Shown here: in pieces, positions 1-9,686 of the stretch
Position numbering within the stretch: position 1 is the stretch's first letter
Layout: each line of letters opens with the position of its first letter
From: Stramenopiles sp. TOSAG23-2
Lineage: Eukaryota; Sar
Direction of reading: 5' to 3'
DNA: 64,000 nucleotides
Assembly (NCBI GenBank): GCA_900128395.1
Contig: LT649237.1
Coordinates: 1-64,000 of the forward strand
Translations under genes and position numbers: made by a program
The notes under the pieces: generated by a model
The model's input: only the letters and a program-made list of their open reading frames with translations
What the model was told of the DNA's origin: nothing
Database searches by the model: none

Positions 1-142
1 CACTTCACTATGTGATATATATGTTTTTACAGTTGTTATTATTCATTTTTTATTCATTCTTCAGAAATTATTTTACAATTTCAAAAGTTTTTCAGTATAC
101 TTTTATATAGGATAAAACTCATCTATTTTAGCACTATTCCAG

Positions 143-360
143 CATTGTCGTCCGCGTCTTTCAAGGAAAAACAAAGCGTCTTTTCATTGACGAGAACAAC
201 ATACAGCGACAAACAACACCTAGAATTAAAACGAAAAGGAACACGCGCGGAACGTATTCGAAGACAAGTGTCATTAGCATTCGATCAATCACTTAGTAAG
301 CCACCATTACTAGATCCTTTATTAGAAAGTAGTTTTCGAAGATCTGTAGTATTGCAATAG
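143..360 (+). CDS. Terminal exon of an off-window gene (partial)
   Basis: An open frame runs to a TAG at 358-360 with coding-like composition (basic, Ser/Arg/Leu rich, ending RRSVVLQ). No ATG is present in frame. The frame stays open upstream to about base 16, but composition turns AT-rich before base 142. The sequence CTATTCCAG ending at 142 looks like a 3' splice site, so I read this as the last exon of a plus-strand gene whose 5' part lies outside the window. The visible residues, about 70 of them and basic with two RR pairs, match no family I recognise. The alternative is a chance open frame; the sharp composition change at the putative acceptor argues against that. Confidence 0.45.
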
Positions 361-683
361 AAGCTGCGTGCTCCTTTACTTCGGCTATGTTCGAGATCTT
401 TGCAAATTTGATTTAATATTAATGATAGTTAAAATCTAAGTTATATATATCATGTAATTAATTTTACACTTCTCGTGTTAAGTAATATATGCTCAATACT
501 CAAGCGCAAGAATAATATTCTATCCTACTATAGTGTAGCTCTAATGCACCTCTGCAAACTAATACTCCACAAGCACGCTCACCATGTGATAATTTCCTCG
601 TACTCTTCAAAAGAATTACGAAATATCATATAAACTGAAGGCATTTTAATATCTATCTCACATCTCACACTACATCATGTGCG
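361..683. other. Intergenic gap between convergent genes
   Basis: No gene seen. AT-rich 3' flanking sequence of two convergent genes. It holds an inverted repeat at 598-621 (TCGTA, then TCTT / AAGA, then TACGA) resembling hairpins in other convergent gaps of the window. Confidence 0.5.
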
Positions 684-2520
684 TTATTTTTTGTCACACT
701 CTTCTTTGTGTCCATTTTCCCAGTGTTTGATTTGGCAGAATTTATTACAATACTCACACTGCTGGCATCTAGCACATAAACTTTTTTTTATAGTATTTGA
801 TATGCCACACCCAGCACACGTGCTGAGGGGGGAATGAAAGATCTGAATGATTTTATCATGATACTTTGTATTTTTTGTAGATGCTACCTCTAGAAACGTT
901 TTACGCTGGGCTTCAAAATTTGACTTTCCAGCCCTAGCAGCCTTCTCTACTTCTTCATTCGTACATGCACCCTGCTTGATTAACCATTGTACACAATCCA
1001 AATGTCCCCAATAAGCTGCAGCATTGATTGGTGTCCAAATAGCATTCGTATTATGACCATGATCAATATCAGGGGCGCCTCCATACTTCTGAATCAGCTT
1101 TAATACAGGAAGACTACCCCCAGTAACAGCTATAAAAAAAGGAGATATTTCATCACTTCCTCCTGAATCGGGAAATAATTTTTTTACATCTGCTTTAGCA
1201 CCATAATCTAGTACCAACTTGACCATCTTTGCATTACCAGAATTAATCGCTTGAAAAAGGGGTATACGGGTAGCCCCCTTCCTGTGAGAATGTATCATAA
1301 ACTGCTTATCTAAAGGCGGTGCAACAAAATTATTCGAACCGTTTTCTTCATATAAAAAATTTAATACATCCAACCTATTTTCTTGAATAGCTTTAAGGAC
1401 AGGGGACACATCTGCCAAGTTGTATTTATCAGCACCACCACCTTGGTTGTAAAGATATTTTATTATTTCTATTGGACTCTTGCATATACTGTTTAAAAGT
1501 GCTGTTCTTCCATCAAAGCTAGGAACCAAAATGGTCTCCCGCCCACCATGATCGCATATCCATTTTATAACATCTAAGCTCAAACCAGAGCATACAGCGT
1601 TATTTAGTGGGTTTAATCCTTGACCAACTTCCTGTTCCACCCACCTCGTATCATTAACACCATGCAAAAATAACCATTCTAACAACTCTATGCTGTCACA
1701 TGTTAAACTTATATGTGCCAGCGAATAAGCTTTCGGACGTGCTATTTCAACAAAATCATCTTTTGAAATTATATTAGTGTCCCAGAGTTTTTGTAATTTA
1801 TTCACAAGAATTTTACCAGTGTTTTTCTTTTCCTGACTGAAAATGTCTTTACGTTGTAAAATAGTTTGAACAACAATATCTGATAGGACATCGTAACCAC
1901 GAGTGCTATCTTCAAGCTTGTCAAAAATTTTCCTTGCAGCATCCGACTTTTCCTTTGCAAGTTTTTTGAGCTGTTTCTTTTTTGCACGTGCAATTTTTTT
2001 GGGCATAAGTTTCTCATCAAACTTATGAAACATATCTTTCTTTATTGATTTATAAGAGGTTTTTTTAAACAATTCATCAACTAAGCCATCAAGCGTTTTT
2101 TTCTTTTTTCTTTTTATTATTTGTTGTTGTACTACTGGTACATAATTTTTTACATGCGTTTTTATGACCCTTTTTCCATGCATTCGTTTGGCATGACTTA
2201 CTACAGTAATATGTAACTTTACAACGTGAACATCGAAACATTTTACTAGATGTTTTTGCACAGTAGCCACACACTTTTGGCATTTTTTTATCTGCTTTTG
2301 ATGCTTTGTGATTATTCTCAACACAATAATTTTGCGCTTCCTTTATTAAACGTTCCTTCTCTTTGATTTGATTTTTCTTAAAAGTCTCATTATTGTAATC
2401 TGCACCACCACTTTGCATAGCATTCCATGTTGCCAACTGTTGTTTTGCAATTGGATTCCCTTGCTCGGCCGCTTTTTCCAACCAACGTCTTGCTTCGTGG
2501 TGTAACTCTGGTAACCCCAT
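684..2520 (-). CDS. Sel1-repeat / MYND zinc finger / ankyrin-repeat protein, with a one-base frame break
   Basis: Two overlapping minus-strand frames form one protein of about 610 residues. The upstream frame (2520-2089) carries a Sel1-like helix pair (ARRWLEKAAEQGNPIAKQQL) and a complete MYND finger (CGYC, CSRC, YYCSKSCQ, HKNAC). The downstream frame (about 2100-684) has a basic linker, five or six ankyrin-type repeats (for example GHLDCVQWLIKQGAC) and a second MYND finger at the C terminus (CAGC, CARC, CEYCNKFCQ, HKEEC). The frames join if one A is removed from the A-run near 2094-2100. MYND fingers and ankyrin repeats are protein-interaction modules, so a scaffold or adaptor role is likely but inferred. 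ATG at 2520 is the conservative start. An alternative is a 19-base first exon at 2691-2673 (donor CAG|GTAAAT) spliced in phase to the acceptor TTTTTTAG just upstream of 2520. Reading upstream in frame also gives Sel1-like sequence, so the N terminus is unsettled. Confidence 0.75.
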
Positions 2521-2863
2521 TTTAGCTAAAAAATACGCATAGGCTTGCTGGCAATCAATTTTTTTAATTTTTTATTGATCTCCAAATCTACTTCCTATCA
2601 AATATTTACAGTATATAATAGTTAAAGTGCACAACAACAATTTAAATTATTATTTTTTTTTTGAAAATTTACCTGTAATAATTAAGGACATTTTAATTTT
2701 ATTATTGTGCTATTCTAATGCTATTTATATATATTATTTTGAAATTATTATTGGTGCATTGTTGTGCTATTATTAAAATTTCGTCTAAATATATATTAAT
2801 ATATTGAAAAAAAAAGATAGAAAGAGACGAGGAATAATATATATTATGTATAAACAATCTAAC

Positions 2864-3110
2864 ACTTTTTCGATTTTGTGCCTTTCTTATATATATATGT
2901 GTGTGTGTATTAAAATATATTAATATGTCAAATAAAAGAAAAAGAGGCAATGATAGTACTGGTGGTGGACAAGTCCTACCAGAAGGACTTTTTCGATTTT
3001 GTGCCTTTCTTATATATATATGTGTGTGTGTATTAAAATATATTAATATGTCAAATAAAAGAAAAAGAGGCAATGATAGTACTGGTGGTGGACAAGTCCT
3101 ACCAGAAGGA
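2864..3110 (+). repeat. 123-bp direct tandem duplication over promoter and start codon
   Basis: Two abutting copies, 2864-2986 and 2987-3109, look identical when read base by base. Each unit holds a TATA/GT-rich stretch, an ATG (2925 and 3048) and the first 21 codons of the next gene. The period is 41 codons, so the reading frame runs straight through. Confidence 0.9.
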
Positions 3111-3898
3111 GGGGAAAGTAGAAGGAGTAAGAGGAGGAGCGGTGGAAGTACAATTGATAAAGAGGAACTGGAAACACAACGCTGTTGGGGTATATATCTT
3201 AAACCAACAGGGTGGAGATATGTAGCTGGAAATCTCCAAGATCACATATTTATCCCTAGTTCCTTGAAACAATACAGCACTAGAATCATAAAGAAATATG
3301 GGACAAACGGAATACATTATTTTAATGGGTATATTGGGTTGAAAGACCAGTTTATTGAAAAAAAGTTTGCTGGTGTTGTTGGTTTGAACACACCCGATAA
3401 AATTATTGATAATATGAAAGAATGGTTCAAAGTTGCATATGAGATGGCAGCATATGCTCCACCGCCAACTGCTGAAATGAAAAGGTCATTGTTATTGAAT
3501 AACACATCCCATGCATCCACCATGACCATGGTACCTGCAGTTGCTTCAAGCAGTAGTGGAATAAGTGAAGCAACAGTTAAAGATACATGTAGTTATTGTA
3601 ATAAGGATGTAACTACTCTACATTATAGAATTGGTACAACATCAAATAGATATATGCACTCCGGGTGTTACTTTAAAGAAAAATTAAATCAATCAGAGGA
3701 GGAGAATAAACATTTAAAAGCTGAATTAAAAAATCACTGGAAGAAATAAAAATCTTGAAAGCAAAATTGCAAGCAAAAACTGCCAAGTTAGGTGTCAATC
3801 AATCAATAGAAGAGGATAATGAGGAAACATGTGATGAAACAGAAGATTCATTTGATGTATGTATGGGAGAAAATGGTTCAGGTGTAGTGTTAATTTGA
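2925..3898 (+). CDS. Unknown nuclear-looking protein with CxxC...HxxC finger and coiled coil, with a one-base frame break
   Basis: I do not recognise this gene. The N terminus (MSNKRKRGNDSTGGGQ) has a basic nuclear-localisation-like patch and is duplicated: ATG at 2925 and again at 3048. The second ATG probably starts the ancestral protein; using the first adds about 41 residues that translate the duplicated leader. A globular region of about 110 residues follows (GWRYVAGN, YFNGYIGLKDQF). Next comes a candidate zinc-binding motif (CSYC ... MHSGC), then a coiled coil. The frame stops at 3749 (ending NHWKK), but if one A is added to the A-run near 3726-3731 the coiled coil continues in frame (SLEEIKILKAKLQAK) through an acidic tail to a TGA at 3896-3898. 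Function is unknown; DNA binding is a guess only. Confidence 0.6.
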
Positions 3899-3977
3899 AA
3901 ATTACAAAAAGAAGGAACATGATGCACTGTGTGTGCGTATTTTTAAAAAAAAATACACAGCTGCCTACAAAAAATAG

Positions 3978-4035
3978 TACTCGTATGATAAATAATAAGT
4001 ATTTTATACGAATCCGTATACGAACTCGTATTATA
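3978..4035. repeat. TACGA/TCGTA inverted repeats between convergent genes
   Basis: TCGTATGATAAAT pairs with ATTTTATACGA, and ATACGAA pairs with a following CTCGTAT. The cluster lies between the 3' ends of the unknown gene and eIF3c, so it could fold in either 3' UTR. Confidence 0.5.
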
Positions 4036-4095
4036 TTATACATTTTTTTTTAAAATCCTCAACTCCAAATTTCCAAGAACCTTTTTATCACCACT

Positions 4096-7000
4096 TTAGT
4101 TAAAACGATTTCGAGAATTATTTCTTCCCCATCTTCCACGGCCACCACCTCCACGTCCTCGTCCACGTCCACGTCCACGACCTCGTCCACGTCCACGTCC
4201 TCGTCCACCAGAACGTCGGTTATTGTAATTATTATTACGACGATTATTATAATTATTATTTCGACGATTATTATTATTTCGATTGTTTTTATTATTATTG
4301 TCATCTCCATCTCCTGATGTACCAATGTTCCGTGATTGCAACATATCGTCATTTAAGTTTACAAATTGTTCTATCCTACCTGCAAATTGCTCAGCGAGTG
4401 TTTGCAATTTTGTTGGCTCCGTTTGATGTAATACGATGGTTTTCGTTAACTGATCCCACTTTGCTGAAAGTTCTCTGGTAACCATCATTTTTGAAACGAT
4501 GGCATGTACCTTGTTTTCGCTCATTTGGAAAACATTGCACAATGCAGTTTGGGAAATACTGTCATAATGCGTACTGTACGTTAATAAATATACACGCAAG
4601 CCGACTTCTTTAATCAAATCTAATAAACGTGCTTTGACCTGTTCGCTATTCGTTATCAATCGCCAAACACGTTTCATTCCAAAGATATAGTTAGCACATT
4701 CTTCCCAGCTACCAACACGAAGTGCTTTGGAAGCCGCGTGTACGAATTCTTTAGTACTTTCTGGAGGACCATTGAAACCGTTGCGTTCGATACGGTCCAT
4801 CGTTGAGTAGTAATTGATATCTACACGGTCGCGTCTAGCTTGCAATGTTGGTGACGCTTTATATGGCATTTCCAACAGCATAGCAGATGTTAAATGGCAA
4901 CATTCAATCAACTCCAAATTAATATGTTGATGGTATGGGACTAACCGACGCTTTTCTAAATTTTCTTGCGCCGGGTCTTTCTCCTCGTAACGCCTATTTT
5001 TCCATGCGATACCCTGTGCCAATAACTCTTTCACACGTCCACCTTTACATACTTCACCTAAGCAACTTCTGCATTCCTTTAGCAAACCAGCGCGGAATGC
5101 ACATAAACCTACTTGTGCCAAAGTTCTGTTGTATAAAATTTGTGTAGCAACATCTGTTTTGGATATAGTATCTCCAATATGACTCATTAAAAGCATATCT
5201 CGTGCCTCATAAAAGCGATCATGGATTGCATGGTGGAAAACATGGCAGAGCACGGCACGATGTGTCGATCGAGGATCACCAACTTTGATAATATATGTCG
5301 ATAAATTTACCAATTCCTTTGAAACATTTAAATCTTCTACATCAAGAGTAGGATAGCCACTTGCAGCACCAGGGTGGCTCGTTGCAACATCAACATTTGC
5401 ATTTGGTTTTGACCCATAAGTACAAGCTGGATGGAAAAATGAACGATCGCCAAATGTTTTCTTCAACGTTTGAGCTTTGTTCAATGCATTTGCAATACGA
5501 TCATGTTTGTAATACGTGTGTTCCATTCGTAGCAAAGCCATTCGTGAAGCTTCCTTATGGTCATCTTGTCGTTCATAATACAATTGTGTACCAAAAGCTA
5601 ATTCAAGGAACATCGCCTCGTCTTCCAATCTGTTGACGTATTCGTATGTTTGAGGATCAATCTTTTGCAAAGCTTTGGTATATTGTTCCTCCAAACGTGA
5701 AACGTATGCTCCAAGGTCGCCAGGAACATGCAAGACACCATCAGCATCTAAGTCCAATTGTGTATCGTCAACTTCTGCTGCTGCTGGTTTTGCTGTCGTT
5801 GATGCTGGTTCGTCCGTTTTTTTTTCCTCTCCATCTTCACCACCATCATCAGGTTTGGCTTCAACTTTGGTTTCTTCTTTGATTTTTGGAAGCGACTTTT
5901 GAAGGATTGCTGTTGCAGCTATATCATCGGTTTTTAATGCTCCGAGTTTTATTCCACGTTCAGAATCCAAAGCGGTAACTACACGAGTTAAACAACGATT
6001 ACATTCTCTCCAAACGTCTTGAGAAAGATATGAATCAATATTCCTAATACGATCAAATTGTGCTGATACATAATGCATTAAAACAGGGATAAGTTTTTCC
6101 GCACCAAATTTATTAGCCTATACGTTTATATCAAAATGTGATGTTAGTTTATGTTTTCAATAATAAAATAAAATATAAGCAGTAGATATATATGTATGTA
6201 TGTCTAAAGATATATTTCAACAAAAGCCGGGCGCTAAAAGTTTCATCAACCATGAGAACAGCGGGTCTAGACCGCACCACAAGACTTCATTATTTTGATC
6301 ACAATTTACAAATTTAATAAATAAATTGTGTTTTTGTTCATTCTTCTGTACAATTATGGGATTTATACGGGTCATCGCTCACTTTTAATTCATAAAATTT
6401 TAATTAAAAAAAATTACGTTCAAAATGTAGCCAAAAAAATACCGAATCCATGTTTTTTAATTTTTAAATTGTACAGGGGAAAAAAGAAAAAAAGAAACGG
6501 AAAGTTTTAATTATATGTTTGCATTGGTGTTGATCAATATTTATATATATATATATGTATATATATATATGTATGTATACATACCCTATATGAAAGTTCC
6601 AAAAGTTTCTTAATTTGCGAGCCGTCTTCTGTACCACGTTTTCCTCTTGCAGCAATTATTTTTTTCATTTCTCTACGTAATACAGCCGGTGTAAATTCTT
6701 CCTCTTTTTTCTTTTCAACTTTCTTTAATAAAAGTTGTTTCTTTCTCTCTTCCGCTTGTTTGCGCTGACGGTCTTGGCGGTCTTGTCTTGACTCTGATGC
6801 TTTCTCAGGTTTGTTATTCGATGGTTTTTTCTTTAACCATCTAGCACGACCAGTCAACTGTTCACGTTCGTCCTCGCTTTCACTACTAGAATCACTATCA
6901 TCACTTCCATCCCAATCTGGTTCCCCATCAGAATCAGCTTCCACTTTTGCCTTGGATTTTGTCTTTACATCATTATCACTATCATCATCATCATCGTTAT

Positions 7001-7619
7001 CGCTATCACTATCGCTTTTACTACTGTCGCTGTCACTATCGCTATCGCTATCACTGCTACTATCACTATCGCTATCACTGTCTTCATCTGATTCCTCGTC
7101 ATCTACAGGGTTTGCACGATATTTTTCAACTTCGTCAGCAAAGGATATTATATGCTCATTTTTCTTCAAGTTATGTTTCATACGATTTAAACTTTTGCTA
7201 TTGGTTTTGCTCAATTTGGTGGTTTTATCTTTCAATGCAGCAGCTAAATCATCTTGTAAATTCATGAGAAATTTTAAATAAAAATTAGGGATACCATCGG
7301 CTTTAAAATCATTTGCTAAACTTTTTACAGTTTTTTCTAGTTTAATATTCAATTCCAAAACTTGGTTCCAGTCATTAATGCGTATTTTCTTTTTAATATT
7401 TTCGGTAGTATCTTTCAACGCTTCAAATCGTTTTGTTTTACCAGACTTCACAACTCTTCCTTCATCTTCACTATCAGAATCACTACTGGACAGGTTCCAT
7501 TGATTTTTATTGCCACCAATTTTACCTTTAACTTCCTCGTTATTATCTGAACCTGAATCCGAATCAGAACCTGAGTCAGAGTCAGATGCAGACGAGCCTG
7601 CGAAAAATCTACCTGACAT
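4096..7619 (-). CDS. EIF3C: Eukaryotic translation initiation factor 3 subunit C, two exons
   Basis: Exon 1 is 7619-6585 (345 codons) and exon 2 is 6117-4096 (673 codons plus stop), giving about 1,018 residues against about 910 in human eIF3c. The N terminus (MSGRFF...) opens an acidic Ser/Asp-rich region typical of eIF3c. It contains a conserved RVVKSGKTKRFEALKDT block and ends with AARGKRGTEDGSQIKKLLEL. Exon 2 has family signatures including YEYVNRLEDEAMFLE, LCHVFHHAIHDRFYEARDML, ILYNRTLAQVGLCAFR and HINLELIECCHLTSAMLLE. A PCI/winged-helix domain follows (YSTHYDSISQTALCNVFQMS). The C terminus is an unusually long run of about ten Arg-Gly pairs, a candidate RNA-binding and arginine-methylation region. 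eIF3c is a core scaffold of the cytoplasmic eIF3 complex on the 40S subunit. The splice is in phase 0 and restores SYR|ANKFGAEK continuity. Confidence 0.95.
6118..6584 (-). other. GT-AG intron of EIF3C (467 bp)
   Basis: The donor is TATAGG|GTATGT at 6584 and the acceptor is CGTATAG|GC ending at 6118. It is phase 0, and both flanking peptides match eIF3c. The intron is mostly A/T with TA repeats near the donor, but a compact GC-richer block sits at about 6225-6300. Confidence 0.9.
6225..6300 (-). ncRNA. Possible intron-encoded structured RNA
   Basis: This block is clearly GC-richer than the rest of the intron. On the gene strand it has a short hairpin, GCGGTCTAGACCCGC, and a box-C-like TTGATGA followed about 22 bases later by TTGA. 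That arrangement hints at a C/D snoRNA, but no convincing terminal stem or canonical CTGA box D is visible. Confidence 0.2.
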
Positions 7620-8447
7620 TTTTTTTTGTGTGTGTTTGTTTGTTTTTTGGTTCTTCTTTTTCTTGTTTCTTTCTTGTTCTTGTTTATAAATGAAAACTTC
7701 TGCTCTTTCTTGTTCTTTAGTTTTTTATGTAATATGTTTTATATATATATATATATACTTCGTGTTCCATGTTTTCCACTTGTCTATCCATGGCTATTCT
7801 AGTTATAATTAATTGATATTTTAACACTATAGACTATTGAAACAAATTCATTCACTCATGTGCATTTATTATATTTGTGTGAATTTCTGGTAAATGGAGG
7901 TGGAAATTTGATAGACGTTTATACATGGTAGTATATGCTAGCATTGAATGGACCAAATGACATCGCAGACCAGAAAAATAAAGAGCGTGTAAGTATAATC
8001 ACAGCATTAAATTATAATACCTGCTATTCCCATACTATTTACATTTTTGTAGTCTTTATTGTAGTTCATCCAAAATTCTGTAGCCTAAATAATAATCCAC
8101 CAGCCAGATTTTAGATTTTAGAAAGTACGTATTATTAAAATTATATAGAATATTGTAGTTGGTAGTATATAAATAGATATTATGCGTGTTGATGTATATT
8201 TTTTTCATCCTATCATGTTAATGTTGCCATATGATGTATGTAGTATGAGTATGCAACCCACATATCACCTGTGGCGGCCATCTACATCAGTATATTTTTT
8301 TCTGAAAAATAAAAAAAACAGAAAGTTAAAAGTGTGTACGCACACTACCATGTGGCAGAAGGGCAGGATGCAACTGTGGAAAAGCTTAACAATAAAGCGA
8401 AACAACAATAGAAGAAGAGGGAATTGCGTGTATATATATGTAATATA
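7620..8447. other. Divergent intergenic region
   Basis: Shared upstream region of eIF3c (minus) and the selenoprotein gene (plus). T-rich tracts lie next to the eIF3c start, and a TA microsatellite lies near 7740-7760. Open frames here are short and compositionally random; no gene or RNA is recognised. Confidence 0.5.
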
Positions 8448-9686
8448 ATGACCATGGAAATAGCAATTATTGGATATGAAGGATGTGAATATCATATGTC
8501 TGCAATTGAAACAGCACATGCAGCTGGCATCAAAGCTATTGTAAAAACTGTGCCAAATCCAGAAGAATTTCAACGTTTTCTTATGTCAATAAAAGCAACA
8601 ACCCATCGTACTTCACCTATTGTTTTTGATATCACTGCTACTACTGCAGTGTCAGGTGTTAATATAAATATGGAGAGTCTTCTAGGCGCTACGCTTATTG
8701 GTGGATGTGATGAATTAAAGCAAAAACTTGGATATGCAACAACAGCAGAGGAACAACAAATGGCACGTCAAATCGATACATCGTCGCGTTCACCTGATGA
8801 AATAGCATCATTCTTTCATACAACACAACGTAGTCATCGCTTTGTATTGTGGGTTTTATGGCGTGGTGTTTGGTGACCTCCATGTCAGCAGTCGCTTCGT
8901 GGATATAATCGACTGCTGGATGATGTCCATAATGCAGGCGGTGAAATTATTGGGATTACCTCTGCACCACAAAGTCAAGCCGATACTGCTGCTAAAGAAT
9001 GGGGAATAAATTTTCCACTAGTGTCCGACCCTTCCTGTGAACTTGTTCTTGCCATGAATCGTAACGGTTGGATCAACAGTGTAGTTGAAATGGATGAATC
9101 GCGTACATCATCTGAAAGTTATTTTGTTCAACAAATTGGTACACAATATGAAATTGGAATGTTGCAGCCTGGTGTTGTTGCCCTGCAAGGCGAGATCGAT
9201 GTCTATAACGACAAAGCAACTAATGAAGATAGAAAAGTTCTTGTAACGTGGGGTTCAATTCCAACACTGGATAATGCTAAGGGTGCTGCTGGAAGATTAC
9301 ATCCACGTGATGCGTGGAGTGCGGTTAAACGGAGCCTTGATGGTGATTTTTCACTTGCTAGACCAGAAACTATTCAAGGTAAAATTCCAATCAATCCTAT
9401 CGTCTTTTGTATGATGCTTATGGCAAATGGTAATTTTATCATGCCTAAAACATTTACAAATGATGTTAATACTGGCCGTGGAGCAGATATTAAAAGGCAA
9501 AGTGCCATGAGAAAAGGATTTCTTGCTCTAGGTGCTTTAGGCTTTGGTGCTGTAAAAGCTCCGAAGCAGACATCTGCACTTCTTGCAGCTTACTTATCAT
9601 ATTTTTTTTTGACACCAGGTGGTCCAGGACAAGTCTTATATACCACTCTTTTTGCTGAATCGAAGGCTGGTACCAGCAAGCTATAA
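8448..9686 (+). CDS. Selenoprotein: glutaredoxin-like domain fused to peroxiredoxin-like (AhpC/TSA) domain with W-U-P-P-C
   Basis: One continuous frame of 412 residues if TGA 8874-8876 is read as selenocysteine (U143). ATG 8448 starts it; ATG 8454 in ACCATGG context is an alternative. Residues 1-95 look like a glutaredoxin-type thioredoxin fold: a first strand AIIGY, then GCEYH in the active-site position (second Cys replaced by His), TSPIVF at the cis-Pro position and a GGCDEL motif. Residues about 130-300 follow the AhpC/TSA pattern: strand FVLWVLWRGVW, the redox motif U-P-P-C, a helix, GGEIIGITSAP, then EWGINFPLVSDPSCEL. Codons after the TGA stay open to TAA 9684-9686 with uninterrupted homology-like sequence. 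Sec in place of the first Cys of CxxC is a classic arrangement for thiol oxidoreductases, so I infer a peroxide or disulfide reductase. The C-terminal ~110 residues are Ala/Gly-rich and unassigned. A SECIS-like hairpin lies 3' of the stop. The alternative is a pseudogene with one stop, which the SECIS argues against. Confidence 0.88.
8874..8876 (+). other. In-frame TGA proposed to encode selenocysteine
   Basis: Sits between TGG and CCT CCA TGT, giving W-U-P-P-C. Both sides are in the same phase. TGA is used as a true stop by other genes in this window (18144-18146; probably 3896-3898), so a wholesale code change is unlikely. Confidence 0.87.

Noticed and set aside
4059-4352. Ile/Val/Asp-rich minus-strand frame over the eIF3c 3' end
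   Set aside because: It is a shadow frame of the Arg-Gly and Asn repeats of eIF3c.
6534-6584. C-terminal YIYIHIYIY-type tail of the upstream eIF3c frame
   Set aside because: It is translation of the TA-repeat intron after a GTATGT donor; splicing at 6584 gives proper eIF3c continuity.
6811-7281. Ser/Leu-rich plus-strand frame
   Set aside because: It is the antisense of the Ser/Asp repeats in eIF3c exon 1. Similar shadows occur over the acidic parts of the IQ protein and HYDIN.
8182-8448. 88-residue plus-strand frame upstream of the selenoprotein
   Set aside because: Random composition, no domain, overlaps the likely 5' UTR.
8424-8876. Separate 150-residue protein ending at the TGA
   Set aside because: Its end falls inside a redox motif and the downstream frame in the same phase continues the domain. 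A SECIS is present, so it is the first part of a selenoprotein. Its TTG start is also unlikely in a eukaryote.
8874-8876. TGA read as tryptophan under an alternative genetic code
   Set aside because: Other genes end in TGA (18144-18146), long genes such as HYDIN have no internal TGA, and the motif position calls for Cys/Sec.
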